Assembly: GCF_013328345.1 (NCBI RefSeq)
Contig: NZ_JABULX010000009.1
Coordinates: 1 to 64,000, forward strand
Origin: Marinifaba aquimaris
GTDB taxonomy: Bacteria; Pseudomonadota; Gammaproteobacteria; Enterobacterales; Alteromonadaceae
Length of the DNA stretch: 64,000 nucleotides
Reading direction: 5' to 3'
The notes below the pieces were generated by a model that worked only from the letters and a program-made list of their open reading frames with translations, made no database searches and was not told the origin of the DNA. This document shows, one piece after another, positions 37,724 through 47,192 of the stretch (its first letter is position 1; each line of letters starts with the position of its first letter). The position numbers and the translations under genes were made by a program.

Positions 37724-38968
37724 TTAAACGGTGTGCTCGCCTTTCCATAAATCTTCTAATTGCTCGCGTTCACGCACAACAATCGCTTTGTCGCCATCGA
37801 CTAAAATCTCAGCTGCTCGACAACGAGAGTTGTAGTTTGATGCCATGGTAAAACCATAAGCACCGGCTGAGCGAACTGCGAGTAAATCATCTGGTGCAAT
37901 TGCTAAGTCGCGGTCTTTACCTAAGAAGTCACCCGTCTCACAGATAGGGCCTACGATGTCGTAAACGGCCGATTCTCTTTGCTGTTGTTCAACAGCAACA
38001 ATTTGTTGGTAAGCTGAATAAAGAGATGGGCGAATTAAATCGTTCATCGCAGCATCAACAATGGCAAAGTTTTTCTCTTCACCTTGTTTTAAGAACTCAA
38101 CCTTAGTCACTAAGATACCAGCATTGGCCATGATAGCGCGACCCGGTTCAAAAATGAGGGTTAGGTTAGGGCGGTCTTTTAATTTCTCTACAATGACAGA
38201 CGCGTACTCATCTGGGTGTGGTGGTTTCTCATCTGTGTAAGTTACCCCTAGGCCGCCACCAAAGTCTAAGTGAGAAAGCTCAATACCTGCTGCTTTTAAT
38301 TCGTCAATCAGTGCCAGTACTTTATCGAGTGCGTCAACAAAAGGTTGGATCTCAGTTAACTGTGAACCAATGTGACAGTCGATACCTTTAACGGCTAAAT
38401 GCTCGAGCGAGGCGGCGTATTTGTATACTTCGATGGCTTGTTCGCGCTCGATTCCAAACTTATTCGCTTTTAGGCCTGTAGAAATATATGGATGTGTTTT
38501 CGCATCTACATCCGGGTTAACTCGAATTGAGATAGGTGCTTTTTTACCTACTTCACCAGCGACTTTATTGATGCGATCAAGTTCTGCAGGTGATTCAACG
38601 TTAAAGCAGTAAATACCTGCTTCTAAAGCGTATTCAATTTCAGCTTCTGTTTTACCCACACCTGAGAAAACCACTTTACTTGGATCGCCACCCGCTTTGA
38701 TTACACGTGCTAATTCGCCGCCTGATACGATATCAAAACCAGAACCTAATTGAGCCATGACACTTAAAACACCAATGTTTGAATTGGCTTTAACTGCATA
38801 ACATACCAAGTGAGGGTGGTTTTTCGCCGCATTATCAAATGCTTTCCAGTGGCGCTCGATTGTTGCGCGAGAATAAATATAACAAGGAGTGTTGTGTTCT
38901 TGAGCGATGTTGCTAACGCTAACATCTTCAGCGAATAAACTGTTTTCGCGGTAATTAAAATGATCCAA
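37724..38968 (-). CDS. lysA: Diaminopimelate decarboxylase
   Basis: A PLP enzyme that makes lysine from meso-diaminopimelate. The PLP lysine is K60 (CYAVKANSN); HIGSQL, the glycine-rich phosphate loop (DFGGGLGV) and the CETGDFLG active-site Cys segment are present. Full length, 414. It sits 17 bases downstream of lptM, as in many gammaproteobacteria, but dapF, normally next, is 22.5 kb away. Confidence 0.97.
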   Translation of the reverse strand: MDHFNYRENSLFAEDVSVSNIAQEHNTPCYIYSRATIERHWKAFDNAAKNHPHLVCYAVKANSNIGVLSVMAQLGSGFDIVSGGELARVIKAGGDPSKVVFSGVGKTEAEIEYALEAGIYCFNVESPAELDRINKVAGEVGKKAPISIRVNPDVDAKTHPYISTGLKANKFGIEREQAIEVYKYAASLEHLAVKGIDCHIGSQLTEIQPFVDALDKVLALIDELKAAGIELSHLDFGGGLGVTYTDEKPPHPDEYASVIVEKLKDRPNLTLIFEPGRAIMANAGILVTKVEFLKQGEEKNFAIVDAAMNDLIRPSLYSAYQQIVAVEQQQRESAVYDIVGPICETGDFLGKDRDLAIAPDDLLAVRSAGAYGFTMASNYNSRCRAAEILVDGDKAIVVREREQLEDLWKGEHTV

Positions 38969-38985
38969 GGTGCGATCCTCTATTG

Positions 38986-39129
38986 TTATTCTGTTTCTGT
39001 CTGTGTCGTTGTCTCTGTATTTTGTTCTTCAGGCTCAGGCATATATAAAGAGCCTTTTTGGCCACAAGCTGTTAGGCTAAAAAACAAACTAAAAACTGTT
39101 ACTAGCATATAAATGCGTGCTTTTATCAT
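38986..39129 (-). CDS. lptM: LPS-assembly lipoprotein LptM (YifL)
   Basis: This short lipoprotein of 47 residues helps LptD disulfide maturation in the outer membrane. I translated it by hand from the ATG at 39129: the signal peptide [19 protein letters not shown] ends in the lipobox T-A-C22, followed by the family hallmark GQKGSLYMP. The tail is Thr/Glu-rich ([10 protein letters not shown]). It is the first gene of an operon with lysA and divergent from cyaY, the arrangement found across gammaproteobacteria. Confidence 0.9.
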   Translation of the reverse strand: MIKARIYMLVTVFSLFFSLTACGQKGSLYMPEPEEQNTETTTQTETE

Positions 39130-39204
39130 GATCAGGTCTTAAATTGTCGAGACTTGGGCTCTATAATCGCATTCATAGAAAGCTTAGTAAATAAGGCAAT
39201 GCAC

Positions 39205-39552
39205 ATGAGTTCACTTACTGACATCCAATACCACGAAAAAGTAGACGCGGTTTTATTAGAAATTGAAGAGCGTTTGGACGAAATCGAGGAAGCTGCCGGC
39301 GATTTAGACATCGACTATGAATCATTCGGTGGTAAGTTAGATCTAACATTTGAAGATGGCTCTAAGATCATCATCAATAAGCAAGAACCACTTCACCAAA
39401 TTTGGGTGGCGACTAAATTCAACGGCCATCACTTCAACTTTGAAGCCGACAAAGGTGTTTGGATTGACGAGCGCTTTGGTGATGAGTTTTGGCACTTCAT
39501 TAATGACGCCGCATCAAAACAAGCGGGTCAGCCAGTTGTATTAAATAAATAA
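39205..39552 (+). CDS. cyaY: Frataxin-like iron donor CyaY
   Basis: A 115-residue iron-binding regulator of Fe-S cluster assembly. The N-terminal helix carries the acidic ridge ([21 protein letters not shown]), followed by the beta-sheet with [12 protein letters not shown] and GDEFWHFI. I chose the ATG at 39205, with TAAGG eight bases upstream; an in-frame upstream extension to 39154 lacks family similarity. Divergent from lptM and nine bases ahead of the esterase gene. Confidence 0.93.
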   Translation: MSSLTDIQYHEKVDAVLLEIEERLDEIEEAAGDLDIDYESFGGKLDLTFEDGSKIIINKQEPLHQIWVATKFNGHHFNFEADKGVWIDERFGDEFWHFINDAASKQAGQPVVLNK

Positions 39553-39561
39553 GGAAACACC

Positions 39562-40245
39562 ATGGCCGAGTTATTACCTTTTGTTGCAGTTGAAACGAAT
39601 AAATCAAAACCAGCAGATGCATTGGTGGTTTGGTTACACGGTTTAGGTGATTCAGGGCACGGTTTTGCGCCGATTGTAGAGCACCTCAACTTACCTAAAG
39701 ATTTATCTGTACGTTTTGTATTCCCACATGCACCGAATCGTGCAATTACTGCAAATAACAATATGGTAATGCCTGGCTGGTACGACATCTTTTCTTTTAG
39801 TGACGGTGATATTGCCAAACGCGCTGATGAGAAAGGCGTTAAAGAATCGGCAGAGCAGATCTTGTCGTTAATCGATGATCAACTACAAGATGGTATCGCT
39901 CCTGAGCGCATGATTTTGGCTGGATTCTCGCAGGGTGGGGTAATGGCTTACCACATAGGTACACGTTTGCCTTATCAAATTGCGGGGATTATGGCATTAT
40001 CCACTTATTTATCCGCGCCAGACAAACTGGCAGATGAAGTGGTTGATGTGAATAAAAAAACACCAATTTTCTCTGCTCATGGTACAAGTGATGATATAGT
40101 GCCTTACAGCGCGGGTAAAAATGCAGCAGATACGCTATCGAAATTAGGCTTTAACATTGAATGGCATGATTACCCTATGCAGCATAATGTGTGTCCTCAA
40201 CAAATCATGGATATCGGCGCCTGGATTAAAAATATACTCGCTTAA
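39562..40245 (+). CDS. Carboxylesterase/phospholipase (YpfH/EstB type)
   Basis: An alpha/beta hydrolase of about 227 residues. The catalytic triad is S123 (GFSQGG), D178 (TSDDIVP) and H208 (YPMQHNV). The opening VVWLHGLGDSGHGF is the oxyanion region of the acyl-protein-thioesterase-like carboxylesterase family. It follows cyaY by nine bases. Natural substrate unknown; small acyl esters are likely. Confidence 0.88.
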   Translation: MAELLPFVAVETNKSKPADALVVWLHGLGDSGHGFAPIVEHLNLPKDLSVRFVFPHAPNRAITANNNMVMPGWYDIFSFSDGDIAKRADEKGVKESAEQILSLIDDQLQDGIAPERMILAGFSQGGVMAYHIGTRLPYQIAGIMALSTYLSAPDKLADEVVDVNKKTPIFSAHGTSDDIVPYSAGKNAADTLSKLGFNIEWHDYPMQHNVCPQQIMDIGAWIKNILA

Positions 40246-40257
40246 GGACTTAGGCTT

Positions 40258-41130
40258 ATGTCGAAACAACAATTAAAAATACAAATAAAATTAAAAAATT
40301 CGGCACCTGAACAGGTCAAAGAAGAAGTAAAACCTCCTTTCTCAAAAAGTAAAATTAGCGCAGCATTATTATTTGTTGGCGCTAGTTTAACTGGGCTAGT
40401 ACACGCCTTTAACACTGAAGAACCCACATTAGCAGCAACGGGTGTTGCACTTAGCAGTGTTGATGCGCCTGCTCCTGCTCGTGCAAGTTTAACCGAATCG
40501 GTTAGCGCTCAAGCAACTGAAGAGGCCGCGACTGAAGTAGAAGCTGTCGTTGAGCAGATGACAGATGCACAAGTTGAAACGGCTGTCGCAACAGAGCAAA
40601 CGCAAGCGGTTATGACTGAGCAGCTTGCTTTAGAGGTAGAAGAAATTGCTACCAATGTAGACGCTGAAGTGGTTAATGTGACAGATGCAGTTGCAGCAAC
40701 AACAGATGAGGTTAGTGTTACAACAGACAAGGCAACTGACGCTGGTGTGATTGAAGTTGCTACGTTAGAGAAGCCTGAAAGTTTTGATAAAAAGCCAGTC
40801 GACCCTATTAAGCGTTTAGTATTAACTCGCAAAATTAAAGACAAAGAGCCATCAGGTGAAGAAGAAAAGCGCATACCTTCGCAGTCTAATACCTTTGTAT
40901 TGTTCTTATTCACTGAGCTAGAAGGTTATCAAGGTGACTTTATTACGCATAAGTGGATTTTCCGCGACAAGGTCATGGCTGAAACTAAACTTGAAATTGG
41001 TGATGATGCACACTGGCGTACTTGGTCTTCAAAACGCATCTTGTGGAAGTGGCAAGGCTCTTGGCGTGTTGAAGTACGAGGCCAAGATGGCGAGTTAATC
41101 AAAACTAAGTACTTTAAATACGGTACTTAG
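40258..41130 (+). CDS. DUF2914 domain membrane protein
   Basis: A short basic N-terminus (about 1-35) precedes one hydrophobic segment (SAALLFVGASLTGLVHAF). A long Ala/Thr/Glu/Val-rich low-complexity linker (about 60-180) connects to the C-terminal DUF2914 domain (FVLFLFTELEGYQGDFITHKW...GSWRVEVRGQDGELI). It is probably anchored in the inner membrane with the domain outside. Function unknown. It ends with a strong terminator. Confidence 0.75.
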   Translation: MSKQQLKIQIKLKNSAPEQVKEEVKPPFSKSKISAALLFVGASLTGLVHAFNTEEPTLAATGVALSSVDAPAPARASLTESVSAQATEEAATEVEAVVEQMTDAQVETAVATEQTQAVMTEQLALEVEEIATNVDAEVVNVTDAVAATTDEVSVTTDKATDAGVIEVATLEKPESFDKKPVDPIKRLVLTRKIKDKEPSGEEEKRIPSQSNTFVLFLFTELEGYQGDFITHKWIFRDKVMAETKLEIGDDAHWRTWSSKRILWKWQGSWRVEVRGQDGELIKTKYFKYGT

Positions 41131-41186
41131 ATCAAACTTAGTGTAATCAGCATTTAGCTTACAGCCAATTCGCTATATACTTTCAG

Positions 41187-41214
41187 AAGTCCTTGCTTAT
41201 GCAGGGACTTTTTT
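41187..41214 (+). terminator. Intrinsic terminator after the DUF2914 gene
   Basis: AAGTCCTTGC/GCAGGGACTT with a TTAT loop and six T residues. Confidence 0.85.
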
Positions 41215-41246
41215 ATTCAGCAAAGTAAATACAGATACCAAAAATC

Positions 41247-42179
41247 ATGAGCAAAAAACTTACCATCGCCACCCGTGAATCAGCACTTGCTATGTGGCAA
41301 GCCGAATTTGTTAAAGCCGAGCTTGAGCGCTTTCATCCTGATTTAGAGGTGATTTTATTACCGATGAAATCCCAAGGTGACAAAATTTTAGATGTATCTT
41401 TATCTAAAATTGGTGGTAAAGGCTTATTTATCAAAGAATTAGAGCAAGCTATGTTAGCAGGAGAAGCTGATATTGCGGTTCATTCGATGAAAGATGTACC
41501 GATGGAATTTCCAGAAGGTCTACAGTTAGCTTGTATTTGTGAGCGCGAAGACCCGCGTGATGCATTTGTTTCTAATACCTATGCGAGTTTGGACGAGTTA
41601 CCTCAAGGTGCAGTAGTGGGAACATCGAGTTTACGCCGCGAGTGCCAATTGAAAGCCGTTCGCCCTGATTTAGAAATTAAATTTTTACGCGGTAATGTTA
41701 ATACGCGCTTGCGCAAATTAGATGAAGGTCAATACGATGCCATTATTCTTGCTTCAGCCGGCTTGATCCGTTTGGAAATGCAAGATCGCATCAAACAGTA
41801 TATTGCCCCAGAGGTGATTTTACCGGCTGTTGGCCAAGGGGCTGTTGGTATTGAAACCAGAGTGGGTGATCAAGCTGTATTGGAATTACTTGCTCCTCTC
41901 GCTCATTTCGATACCACTATTCGCTTAACGGCAGAGCGTGCCTTTAATAAGCGCTTACAAGGTGGCTGCCAAGTACCAATTGGTGGTTTTGCTGAACTCG
42001 ATGGCGACCAGCTTACGCTACGTGGCCTAGTGGCGTCTGTTGACGGGCAAACAAAATTCACACATCAAGTAACCGCAAGCATCAAACAAGCCGAGCAAAT
42101 AGGCATTCAAGTTGCCGATAAATTACTCGCTGACGGTGCAGATAAGGTACTCGCAGAAGTTTATGGCAATAACCAGTAA
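41247..42179 (+). CDS. hemC: Porphobilinogen deaminase
   Basis: This enzyme polymerises four porphobilinogens to hydroxymethylbilane. The dipyrromethane cofactor cysteine is C241 ([10 protein letters not shown]); the ATRESALA start, SSLRRECQL and [10 protein letters not shown] substrate-binding motifs are present. Full length, 310. First gene of hemC-hemD-hemX-hemY. Confidence 0.97.
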   Translation: MSKKLTIATRESALAMWQAEFVKAELERFHPDLEVILLPMKSQGDKILDVSLSKIGGKGLFIKELEQAMLAGEADIAVHSMKDVPMEFPEGLQLACICEREDPRDAFVSNTYASLDELPQGAVVGTSSLRRECQLKAVRPDLEIKFLRGNVNTRLRKLDEGQYDAIILASAGLIRLEMQDRIKQYIAPEVILPAVGQGAVGIETRVGDQAVLELLAPLAHFDTTIRLTAERAFNKRLQGGCQVPIGGFAELDGDQLTLRGLVASVDGQTKFTHQVTASIKQAEQIGIQVADKLLADGADKVLAEVYGNNQ

Positions 42180-42192
42180 GGCCAACACAACT

Positions 42193-42933
42193 ATGCTGAG
42201 TATTCTCAATCCAAGACAGGGTGAGCGTGCGCTGGCATTAACTGAATTATTAAAGGCGCATCAGTTTGCGCCTTTTTCTTGCCCATTATTTAATATCGAG
42301 CCGAGTGACAGTTTCGAGTCATTAAGTACTAAACAACCTGAATTAGCCGCGCAAACTCTTATTTTTACCAGTGTCTATGCGGTGCAGTTTTTGAGTCAAA
42401 TAAGCTCGTTTGAAAAGGTATTAAGGTCAGGAGCTTGTACTGTTATTGCTATTGGTCAGGCAACACAGCAAGCCTTGTATCAGCAAGGGGTTGCCAAAGT
42501 CTTCACACCAGAACAAGCAACCTCTGAAGGTATTTTATCCCTATTGGCTGAGCAACGTCAGTTAACAAAAACGAGTCGTTTTGCCATTTTAAAAGGCGAG
42601 CAAGGTCGCACAACCTTGGCAAAGGAGCTAACAAATTTAGGCTATTGTGTTGAAACATATAGTCTTTATCGACGTTGTTGGCTAAAGTTAACGAGTAACC
42701 AATTAAAACAAATTGCTTCGTTGGATATTTGGTGGCTAACCAGTGGTGAAATGCTCAAGCACCTAGTAACTAGCTTAACGCAGCAAGCAATTGAGATAGA
42801 TAAAAATAAACCCTTATTAGTGCCGAGCAATCGTATAGCGCAGCAAGCTATTCAGCTAGGATTTCATCATGTCACTAGCTGTGAAAATGCGACAAACCAA
42901 GCCTTAATAGATGCACTAAAAGATAAATTTTAA
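42193..42933 (+). CDS. hemD: Uroporphyrinogen-III synthase
   Basis: It closes the linear tetrapyrrole with ring-D inversion. I chose the ATG at 42193 (MLSILNPRQGERALALTEL), which gives the usual length of 246; the open frame extends upstream into hemC with no family similarity. The FTSVYAVQFL and QGRTTLAKEL segments fit the two-lobed HemD fold. Sequence conservation is low, as is normal for this enzyme. Confidence 0.88.
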   Translation: MLSILNPRQGERALALTELLKAHQFAPFSCPLFNIEPSDSFESLSTKQPELAAQTLIFTSVYAVQFLSQISSFEKVLRSGACTVIAIGQATQQALYQQGVAKVFTPEQATSEGILSLLAEQRQLTKTSRFAILKGEQGRTTLAKELTNLGYCVETYSLYRRCWLKLTSNQLKQIASLDIWWLTSGEMLKHLVTSLTQQAIEIDKNKPLLVPSNRIAQQAIQLGFHHVTSCENATNQALIDALKDKF

Positions 42934-42946
42934 GTTTGAGAAGCGA

Positions 42947-44410
42947 ATGACAGATAGCAAAAAAACGACAGATACTTCGTCAAAAGCAGAGCAAGCTGAC
43001 GCTAACGAGCTTGAGAAAAATATTGACAAAAATGTCGACAAAAGCGACGAAAATGCAACAACTTCGACAGCACAATCGAAAAAAGCGTTAGTCATTGAAG
43101 CGAAAAAGGTAGATGAGAAACCAGTTGAAGTATCAACGCAGGTGCAATCAGCTAAGGATACGACCTCTGCTAAAGTTACCAAATCTGCAACAGCTTCAAG
43201 TGACAAAGCGCCTCGCTCAAGACCTGAACCACAAACCGCAGTAAAACAGAAAATAAGTAAATTAGCGGTATTCAGCCTTTTATTAACCTTGCTATTGGCT
43301 GGTGCCACTGCATATGTGGGCTGGTTAGCTTATCAATGGCACCAAGAATTCACAGCGCAACAAACGCAAAATCAACAAGCTTTAACGCAATACAAAAAGG
43401 CGTTAGAGAATCAGCTTGGACGTTCACTTAATCAAGCGCAACAAACATGGCAGCAAGCATCTGATAACCAAACACAAAACATCAAAGCCTTGTTAGATCA
43501 GTTAGCCAAAAGCTATGTCGATGTTGACCAAGAAGCGGCGTTAATTGACATTAATCATGTACTCAGTGCGGCTAGTCGACATTTGTGGTACCAAAATGAT
43601 CGTAAAAGTGCATTGGCTTTGGTCGAATTAGCGCAAAAACGCGCGGTAAAATTTGATGGGGTAAAGGATGCAAAGTGGCTGACATTGCAACAGCATCTAG
43701 CTGAAGATATTGGCAACATTCAATCTTTACCGCAATTTGATCAACAAGCCGTGTTTTTCCAGCTGTCGAGCCTTGCTCAACAAGTAATGAAGTTGCCGCT
43801 CAATCAAGTGAAATTACCAGAGCCAGTAGCGCAAGAAGAAGATTTAGCACTATCGGATTCGGTCTCTGATTGGCGCAGTAATATTGCCAAAGTATGGCGC
43901 CAGTTGGTAAGTGACTTTATCAGTGTAAATCGTCGGGTAAGTGCTACTGAGTCGCTTCTTTCACCTCAGCAAGAAGCGAATTTACGACAAAACATCTTAT
44001 CTAAAATTGTGCAAGCACAGTCTGCATTACTCAATTACAAAGCGGGTGTGTATGAGCGTTCATTACAGGATGCTGCGCTTTGGTTAGCCGATTACTACAA
44101 CATGGATTTGGCTGAGGTCGCAGCCGCTCACAAAACGTTAACGGACATAGCTCAGTTTGAAATTGCTGCACCTTTACCTAAGTTGCAGCTGCAAAGCTTA
44201 AAGTTTGTTCGCCAGCAATTAACCACTGAATTAGAGCGCCAACAGCAACGTGAAGAGCGCATTGAAAAAGAGGTCGAAGCGCAAGTAGAAGCGGTAGAAC
44301 AGGCAGCTGAACAAACTGAAAAAGTGATTGAACAGGGGAAAGCTGCTAAACCTGAAGCTGCTGGAAATGAACCCGTTAAGCCTGCTGGTACTGAGCCGGA
44401 GGTATTATGA
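42947..44410 (+). CDS. hemX: HemX-like membrane protein
   Basis: Inner-membrane protein of the HemX family (formerly called uroporphyrin-III C-methyltransferase-like). A charged, low-complexity cytoplasmic N-terminus (about 1-105) precedes one transmembrane helix (LAVFSLLLTLLLAGATAYVGWLAYQW), a long periplasmic coiled-coil domain and a Glu/Gln/Ala-rich tail. It has no methyltransferase catalytic motifs. Its stop overlaps hemY by four bases. Confidence 0.85.
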   Translation: MTDSKKTTDTSSKAEQADANELEKNIDKNVDKSDENATTSTAQSKKALVIEAKKVDEKPVEVSTQVQSAKDTTSAKVTKSATASSDKAPRSRPEPQTAVKQKISKLAVFSLLLTLLLAGATAYVGWLAYQWHQEFTAQQTQNQQALTQYKKALENQLGRSLNQAQQTWQQASDNQTQNIKALLDQLAKSYVDVDQEAALIDINHVLSAASRHLWYQNDRKSALALVELAQKRAVKFDGVKDAKWLTLQQHLAEDIGNIQSLPQFDQQAVFFQLSSLAQQVMKLPLNQVKLPEPVAQEEDLALSDSVSDWRSNIAKVWRQLVSDFISVNRRVSATESLLSPQQEANLRQNILSKIVQAQSALLNYKAGVYERSLQDAALWLADYYNMDLAEVAAAHKTLTDIAQFEIAAPLPKLQLQSLKFVRQQLTTELERQQQREERIEKEVEAQVEAVEQAAEQTEKVIEQGKAAKPEAAGNEPVKPAGTEPEVL

Positions 44411-45618
44411 TTAAATTAATTCTCTTTTTTATTTTCTTATTTGGCCTGTTGTTTATGGGGTCAACTTGGATAGGTGAAAAAGGTCGAGTAATCATTCTAA
44501 TGGGAGAATGGACAATAGAAACATCAGTTGTTGGTGGTTGTGTTATCTTGCTATTGGCTTATGCACTGCTCCACTTGGCTGTTGTTCTTGTTAAGTACTT
44601 ATTTCAACTGCGCAATAAAAATCGTCAATGGCGTCATAATCGACTGCAAAACCGTATTCAAATTGCGATTCAACAAAGCTTAGATGCGTTATTTAAACAA
44701 AATTACGCTTTGGCTGAAAAACTTAGTGTACAAAAGTTGGCATTAGAGTCAGGTGCATTAAAAGCGAATAATTTAGATAAAGCGCTGAATAAAACTCAGT
44801 ATTTAATCGCCGCTGAAGCGGCGAAAAATCAGCAAAAATTTACTGAATACAGTCAGTATCAGCTAAGAGCAACAGAATATGGTTCTGAGTTTGAAAAGCA
44901 ATTAGCCATGGCGCAAAGCTTACAAGCCGAAGGCAAAATCGACAAGGCACTGGCCGCCGTTGAAAAGCTCAAAAACGAGCAGCCAAAAAACGGTTTAGTA
45001 ATCGCTGCCTTAGCTAATTTATATCAGCAGGCCAATCTCTTTGATGCGTTAGCTGATTTATTACCAAAGGTGATCAAACTGAGTGATTTACCTAAACCAA
45101 TTTTACTCGATTTTATCGAGTCAACCTATAGCGCGTTATATCAAAATGATGCCAAAGCCAATGATGTCAAAGCTTTAAATAAGCATCACAAGGCTATGCT
45201 AGCGTTAATGCCTGAAGCAGAGCAGTTTGAATTTTTGTATATCAATGCCCTGATAAGTGCGGGCGCAAAACAAGATGCTGAGAATTATCTGATCAAGGCT
45301 GTTAAAAAAGGCGTGAGCCCAGTGATTTTAAGTTCTTTACGTCAATTGACATTAGCCGAACCTATTAAGTTGATTAGCCAGTTAGAAAAATTAGTTAAAC
45401 AAGATAATAACCAATATACCAGCCTTGCAGCATTGGGCTATGTAGCCGCTGCTTCAAGAGATTGGGATTTAGCGAAAAAAGCATTAGAAGCGGCAATTAA
45501 ACTCAATCCAACGAGCCAAGATTACCAGCTTTTAGGTCAAACCTTGGAGCAGCTAAGTTTGCCTGAACAAGCCTTAGCGTGTTATCGAAAAGGTTTATCT
45601 ATGGCGCAATCGACATAA
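44407..45618 (+). CDS. hemY: HemY-type TPR membrane protein
   Basis: Tetratricopeptide protein anchored by two N-terminal transmembrane helices (LILFFIFLFGLLFMG and VVGGCVILLLAYALLHLAVV). The large remaining part is helical TPR-like (ANLYQQANLFDALADLLPKV, ALGYVAAASRDWDLAKKALEAAIKLNP). Found with hemX next to hemCD in gammaproteobacteria; the precise role in heme synthesis is unclear. It overlaps hemX by ATGA. Confidence 0.88.
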   Translation: MIKLILFFIFLFGLLFMGSTWIGEKGRVIILMGEWTIETSVVGGCVILLLAYALLHLAVVLVKYLFQLRNKNRQWRHNRLQNRIQIAIQQSLDALFKQNYALAEKLSVQKLALESGALKANNLDKALNKTQYLIAAEAAKNQQKFTEYSQYQLRATEYGSEFEKQLAMAQSLQAEGKIDKALAAVEKLKNEQPKNGLVIAALANLYQQANLFDALADLLPKVIKLSDLPKPILLDFIESTYSALYQNDAKANDVKALNKHHKAMLALMPEAEQFEFLYINALISAGAKQDAENYLIKAVKKGVSPVILSSLRQLTLAEPIKLISQLEKLVKQDNNQYTSLAALGYVAAASRDWDLAKKALEAAIKLNPTSQDYQLLGQTLEQLSLPEQALACYRKGLSMAQST

Positions 45619-45635
45619 CAAAAATAAGAAAAAAG

Positions 45636-46181
45636 ATGAAATTAGCGATTAAACATTCCCTACTGGCGGCGATCACTGGCCTGCTTTTCAGTAACGCTGC
45701 TAGCGCAGTCGACTTAACAGCAAGTGAGCAACAACTTGCAGGACTAAATAGCTTTATTGAAGATCATCAACTTGCATTAAAAGCGGGAGATACTTCGTGG
45801 ACGATTAACCATGAACCAAGGCATATTGCAGAGGCCACTTTTTCTGGTCAAGATTATGCGAGTTATCGCTTCGGGATTGATCAAAGTACACCTGATAAAA
45901 TTGCTAGCGTAGAAATAGACATGGGTCGTCAAGTGTGCGCCATCGTGTTAGGTGACTTGGTACTGGCGATTGTTGAACATAATATGGTGCGCCAGCGCAT
46001 GGCTCCTGAGAATGTTGAAAAAGTTTATCTGAACCACGAGGGAAAATGGTGGGTGACAGATAATCAAGATATGCGCACGGTATTGTCTTCTTTTAGAGAA
46101 GACATGTTCAAAGCTATTAACACCCCAGAGGTTTTTGCTGAACTACAACAAAACACTTGTTATCAGAGTTTAAATCGATAG
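45636..46181 (+). CDS. Hypothetical secreted protein
   Basis: A 181-residue protein with a clear signal peptide (MKLAIKHSLLAAITGLLFSNAASA-VDL). I chose the ATG at 45636 because an upstream in-frame start would cut into hemY and give no signal peptide. Mature part has two cysteines (RQVCAIVLGD, NTCYQSL) that could form a disulfide. I do not recognise a family. It directly follows hemY and may be its last operon member. Confidence 0.65.
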   Translation: MKLAIKHSLLAAITGLLFSNAASAVDLTASEQQLAGLNSFIEDHQLALKAGDTSWTINHEPRHIAEATFSGQDYASYRFGIDQSTPDKIASVEIDMGRQVCAIVLGDLVLAIVEHNMVRQRMAPENVEKVYLNHEGKWWVTDNQDMRTVLSSFREDMFKAINTPEVFAELQQNTCYQSLNR

Positions 46182-46190
46182 GGATATTGA

Positions 46191-46625
46191 TTGCTTCAAT
46201 TAAAAAATAAAATCAAGCTCATTGGCACGTTAATTGGTTTTTTCTCTCTAATTATCTTTGCTTTTATTGGGCTTGTTTATTTTTTATTTGCAGGAGATGA
46301 AACGACCTTTGATTATAAGGTTAATCAATTCATCAGTGGCGAGTTACAACTCACAGGTAAAATGCGGAGTCACTATGAAGGTGCTGGCTATGATGTCACG
46401 GTATCTTATTTACCTGTTATTCCTCCTTATGGCCCATTTAAGATCGCCAATTTTCACTACATATCAAAGAATAATCGCGCTCTAGAAGAGATTGATTTGC
46501 AGCAAAATTATCAAATATACAAAGTGGGTTCAGTATGGCAATTAGCGATCTCAGATTCACATCAAGTTTCCAAAGTTTTTGAGTCTGAAAATCTAAAAAC
46601 GTGGAACGAAGTCGATCCACGTTAA
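46191..46625 (+). CDS. Hypothetical membrane-anchored protein
   Basis: A 144-residue protein with one N-terminal transmembrane segment (LIGTLIGFFSLIIFAFIGLVYFLF) and a periplasmic part with no family I recognise. The start is TTG at 46191, six bases after GGGA. Its terminal codons carry the stem of the opposing cupin terminator. It follows the preceding hypothetical gene by nine bases, so they are probably cotranscribed. Confidence 0.6.
   Translation: MLQLKNKIKLIGTLIGFFSLIIFAFIGLVYFLFAGDETTFDYKVNQFISGELQLTGKMRSHYEGAGYDVTVSYLPVIPPYGPFKIANFHYISKNNRALEEIDLQQNYQIYKVGSVWQLAISDSHQVSKVFESENLKTWNEVDPR
46598..46623 (-). terminator. Terminator of the cupin gene inside the opposing gene's end
   Basis: AACGTGGA/TCCACGTT pairs across ten bases and is followed on the minus strand by TTTAGATTTT. 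It lies just after the cupin stop but within the last codons of the plus-strand gene, saving space between the two. Confidence 0.65.
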
Positions 46626-46632
46626 TTCAATG

Positions 46633-47127
46633 CTATTTTGGCTCAGGTAACGATTTAGCAAAATCGGTAATGCCAAATTGCTTAGATAATACCGAACAAG
46701 GTGCTTGTGCTTTATTGCTGCTTTGAACCCGAGGGCGATGGGGCTCAACGGCCTTACCATCTATCTTTATCATGTTTTCAATGCCAGGAGGGGTATAGAA
46801 AATCATCATTTTGGCTAAGGTATTAGATTCATTTCTGAATCCTCTGGTACTACCGGGTGGGCAAACAATTAAACTGCCTTTTGGTGCTGATATTTTCTTA
46901 TCGTCATCAAAAAATACCATTTCACCCTCGGTGATCAAAAACGATTCATACTCTCTTTCGTGAAGGTGATATTGGCCACCATCACCCGGCTCGACAAACG
47001 CTTCCATCATCGAAAATTGGCCTTGAGTTTCTTCTCCTGTGACGATTATTCGATAAACATTACCCATGGATTCAATATAAGGTCCTGAGTCATTTTTTTT
47101 CACTATTACTTCATTTTGCATTTGCAT
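46633..47127 (-). CDS. Cupin-domain protein
   Basis: A single cupin domain (about 35-115): MEAFVEPGDGGQYHLHEREYESFLITEGEMVFF gives cupin motif 1 with the His/His/Glu metal ligands, and the later PPGSTRGFRNES is motif 2. A dioxygenase or sensor role is possible. The promoter has a MerR-family architecture (19-bp spacer with a perfect palindrome), implying induction by a metal, thiol or redox stress signal. No MerR gene lies in the window. Confidence 0.78.
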   Translation of the reverse strand: MQMQNEVIVKKNDSGPYIESMGNVYRIIVTGEETQGQFSMMEAFVEPGDGGQYHLHEREYESFLITEGEMVFFDDDKKISAPKGSLIVCPPGSTRGFRNESNTLAKMMIFYTPPGIENMIKIDGKAVEPHRPRVQSSNKAQAPCSVLSKQFGITDFAKSLPEPK

Positions 47128-47192
47128 GCTAGTTAACCCCTATTTGCTATCGAGTTTGATAAAAACCAACGACGATATTGTCATTGATCTTT

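Noticed and set aside
42112-42192. Upstream extension of hemD overlapping hemC
   Set aside because: The additional residues do not resemble HemD and the ATG at 42193 gives the standard length.
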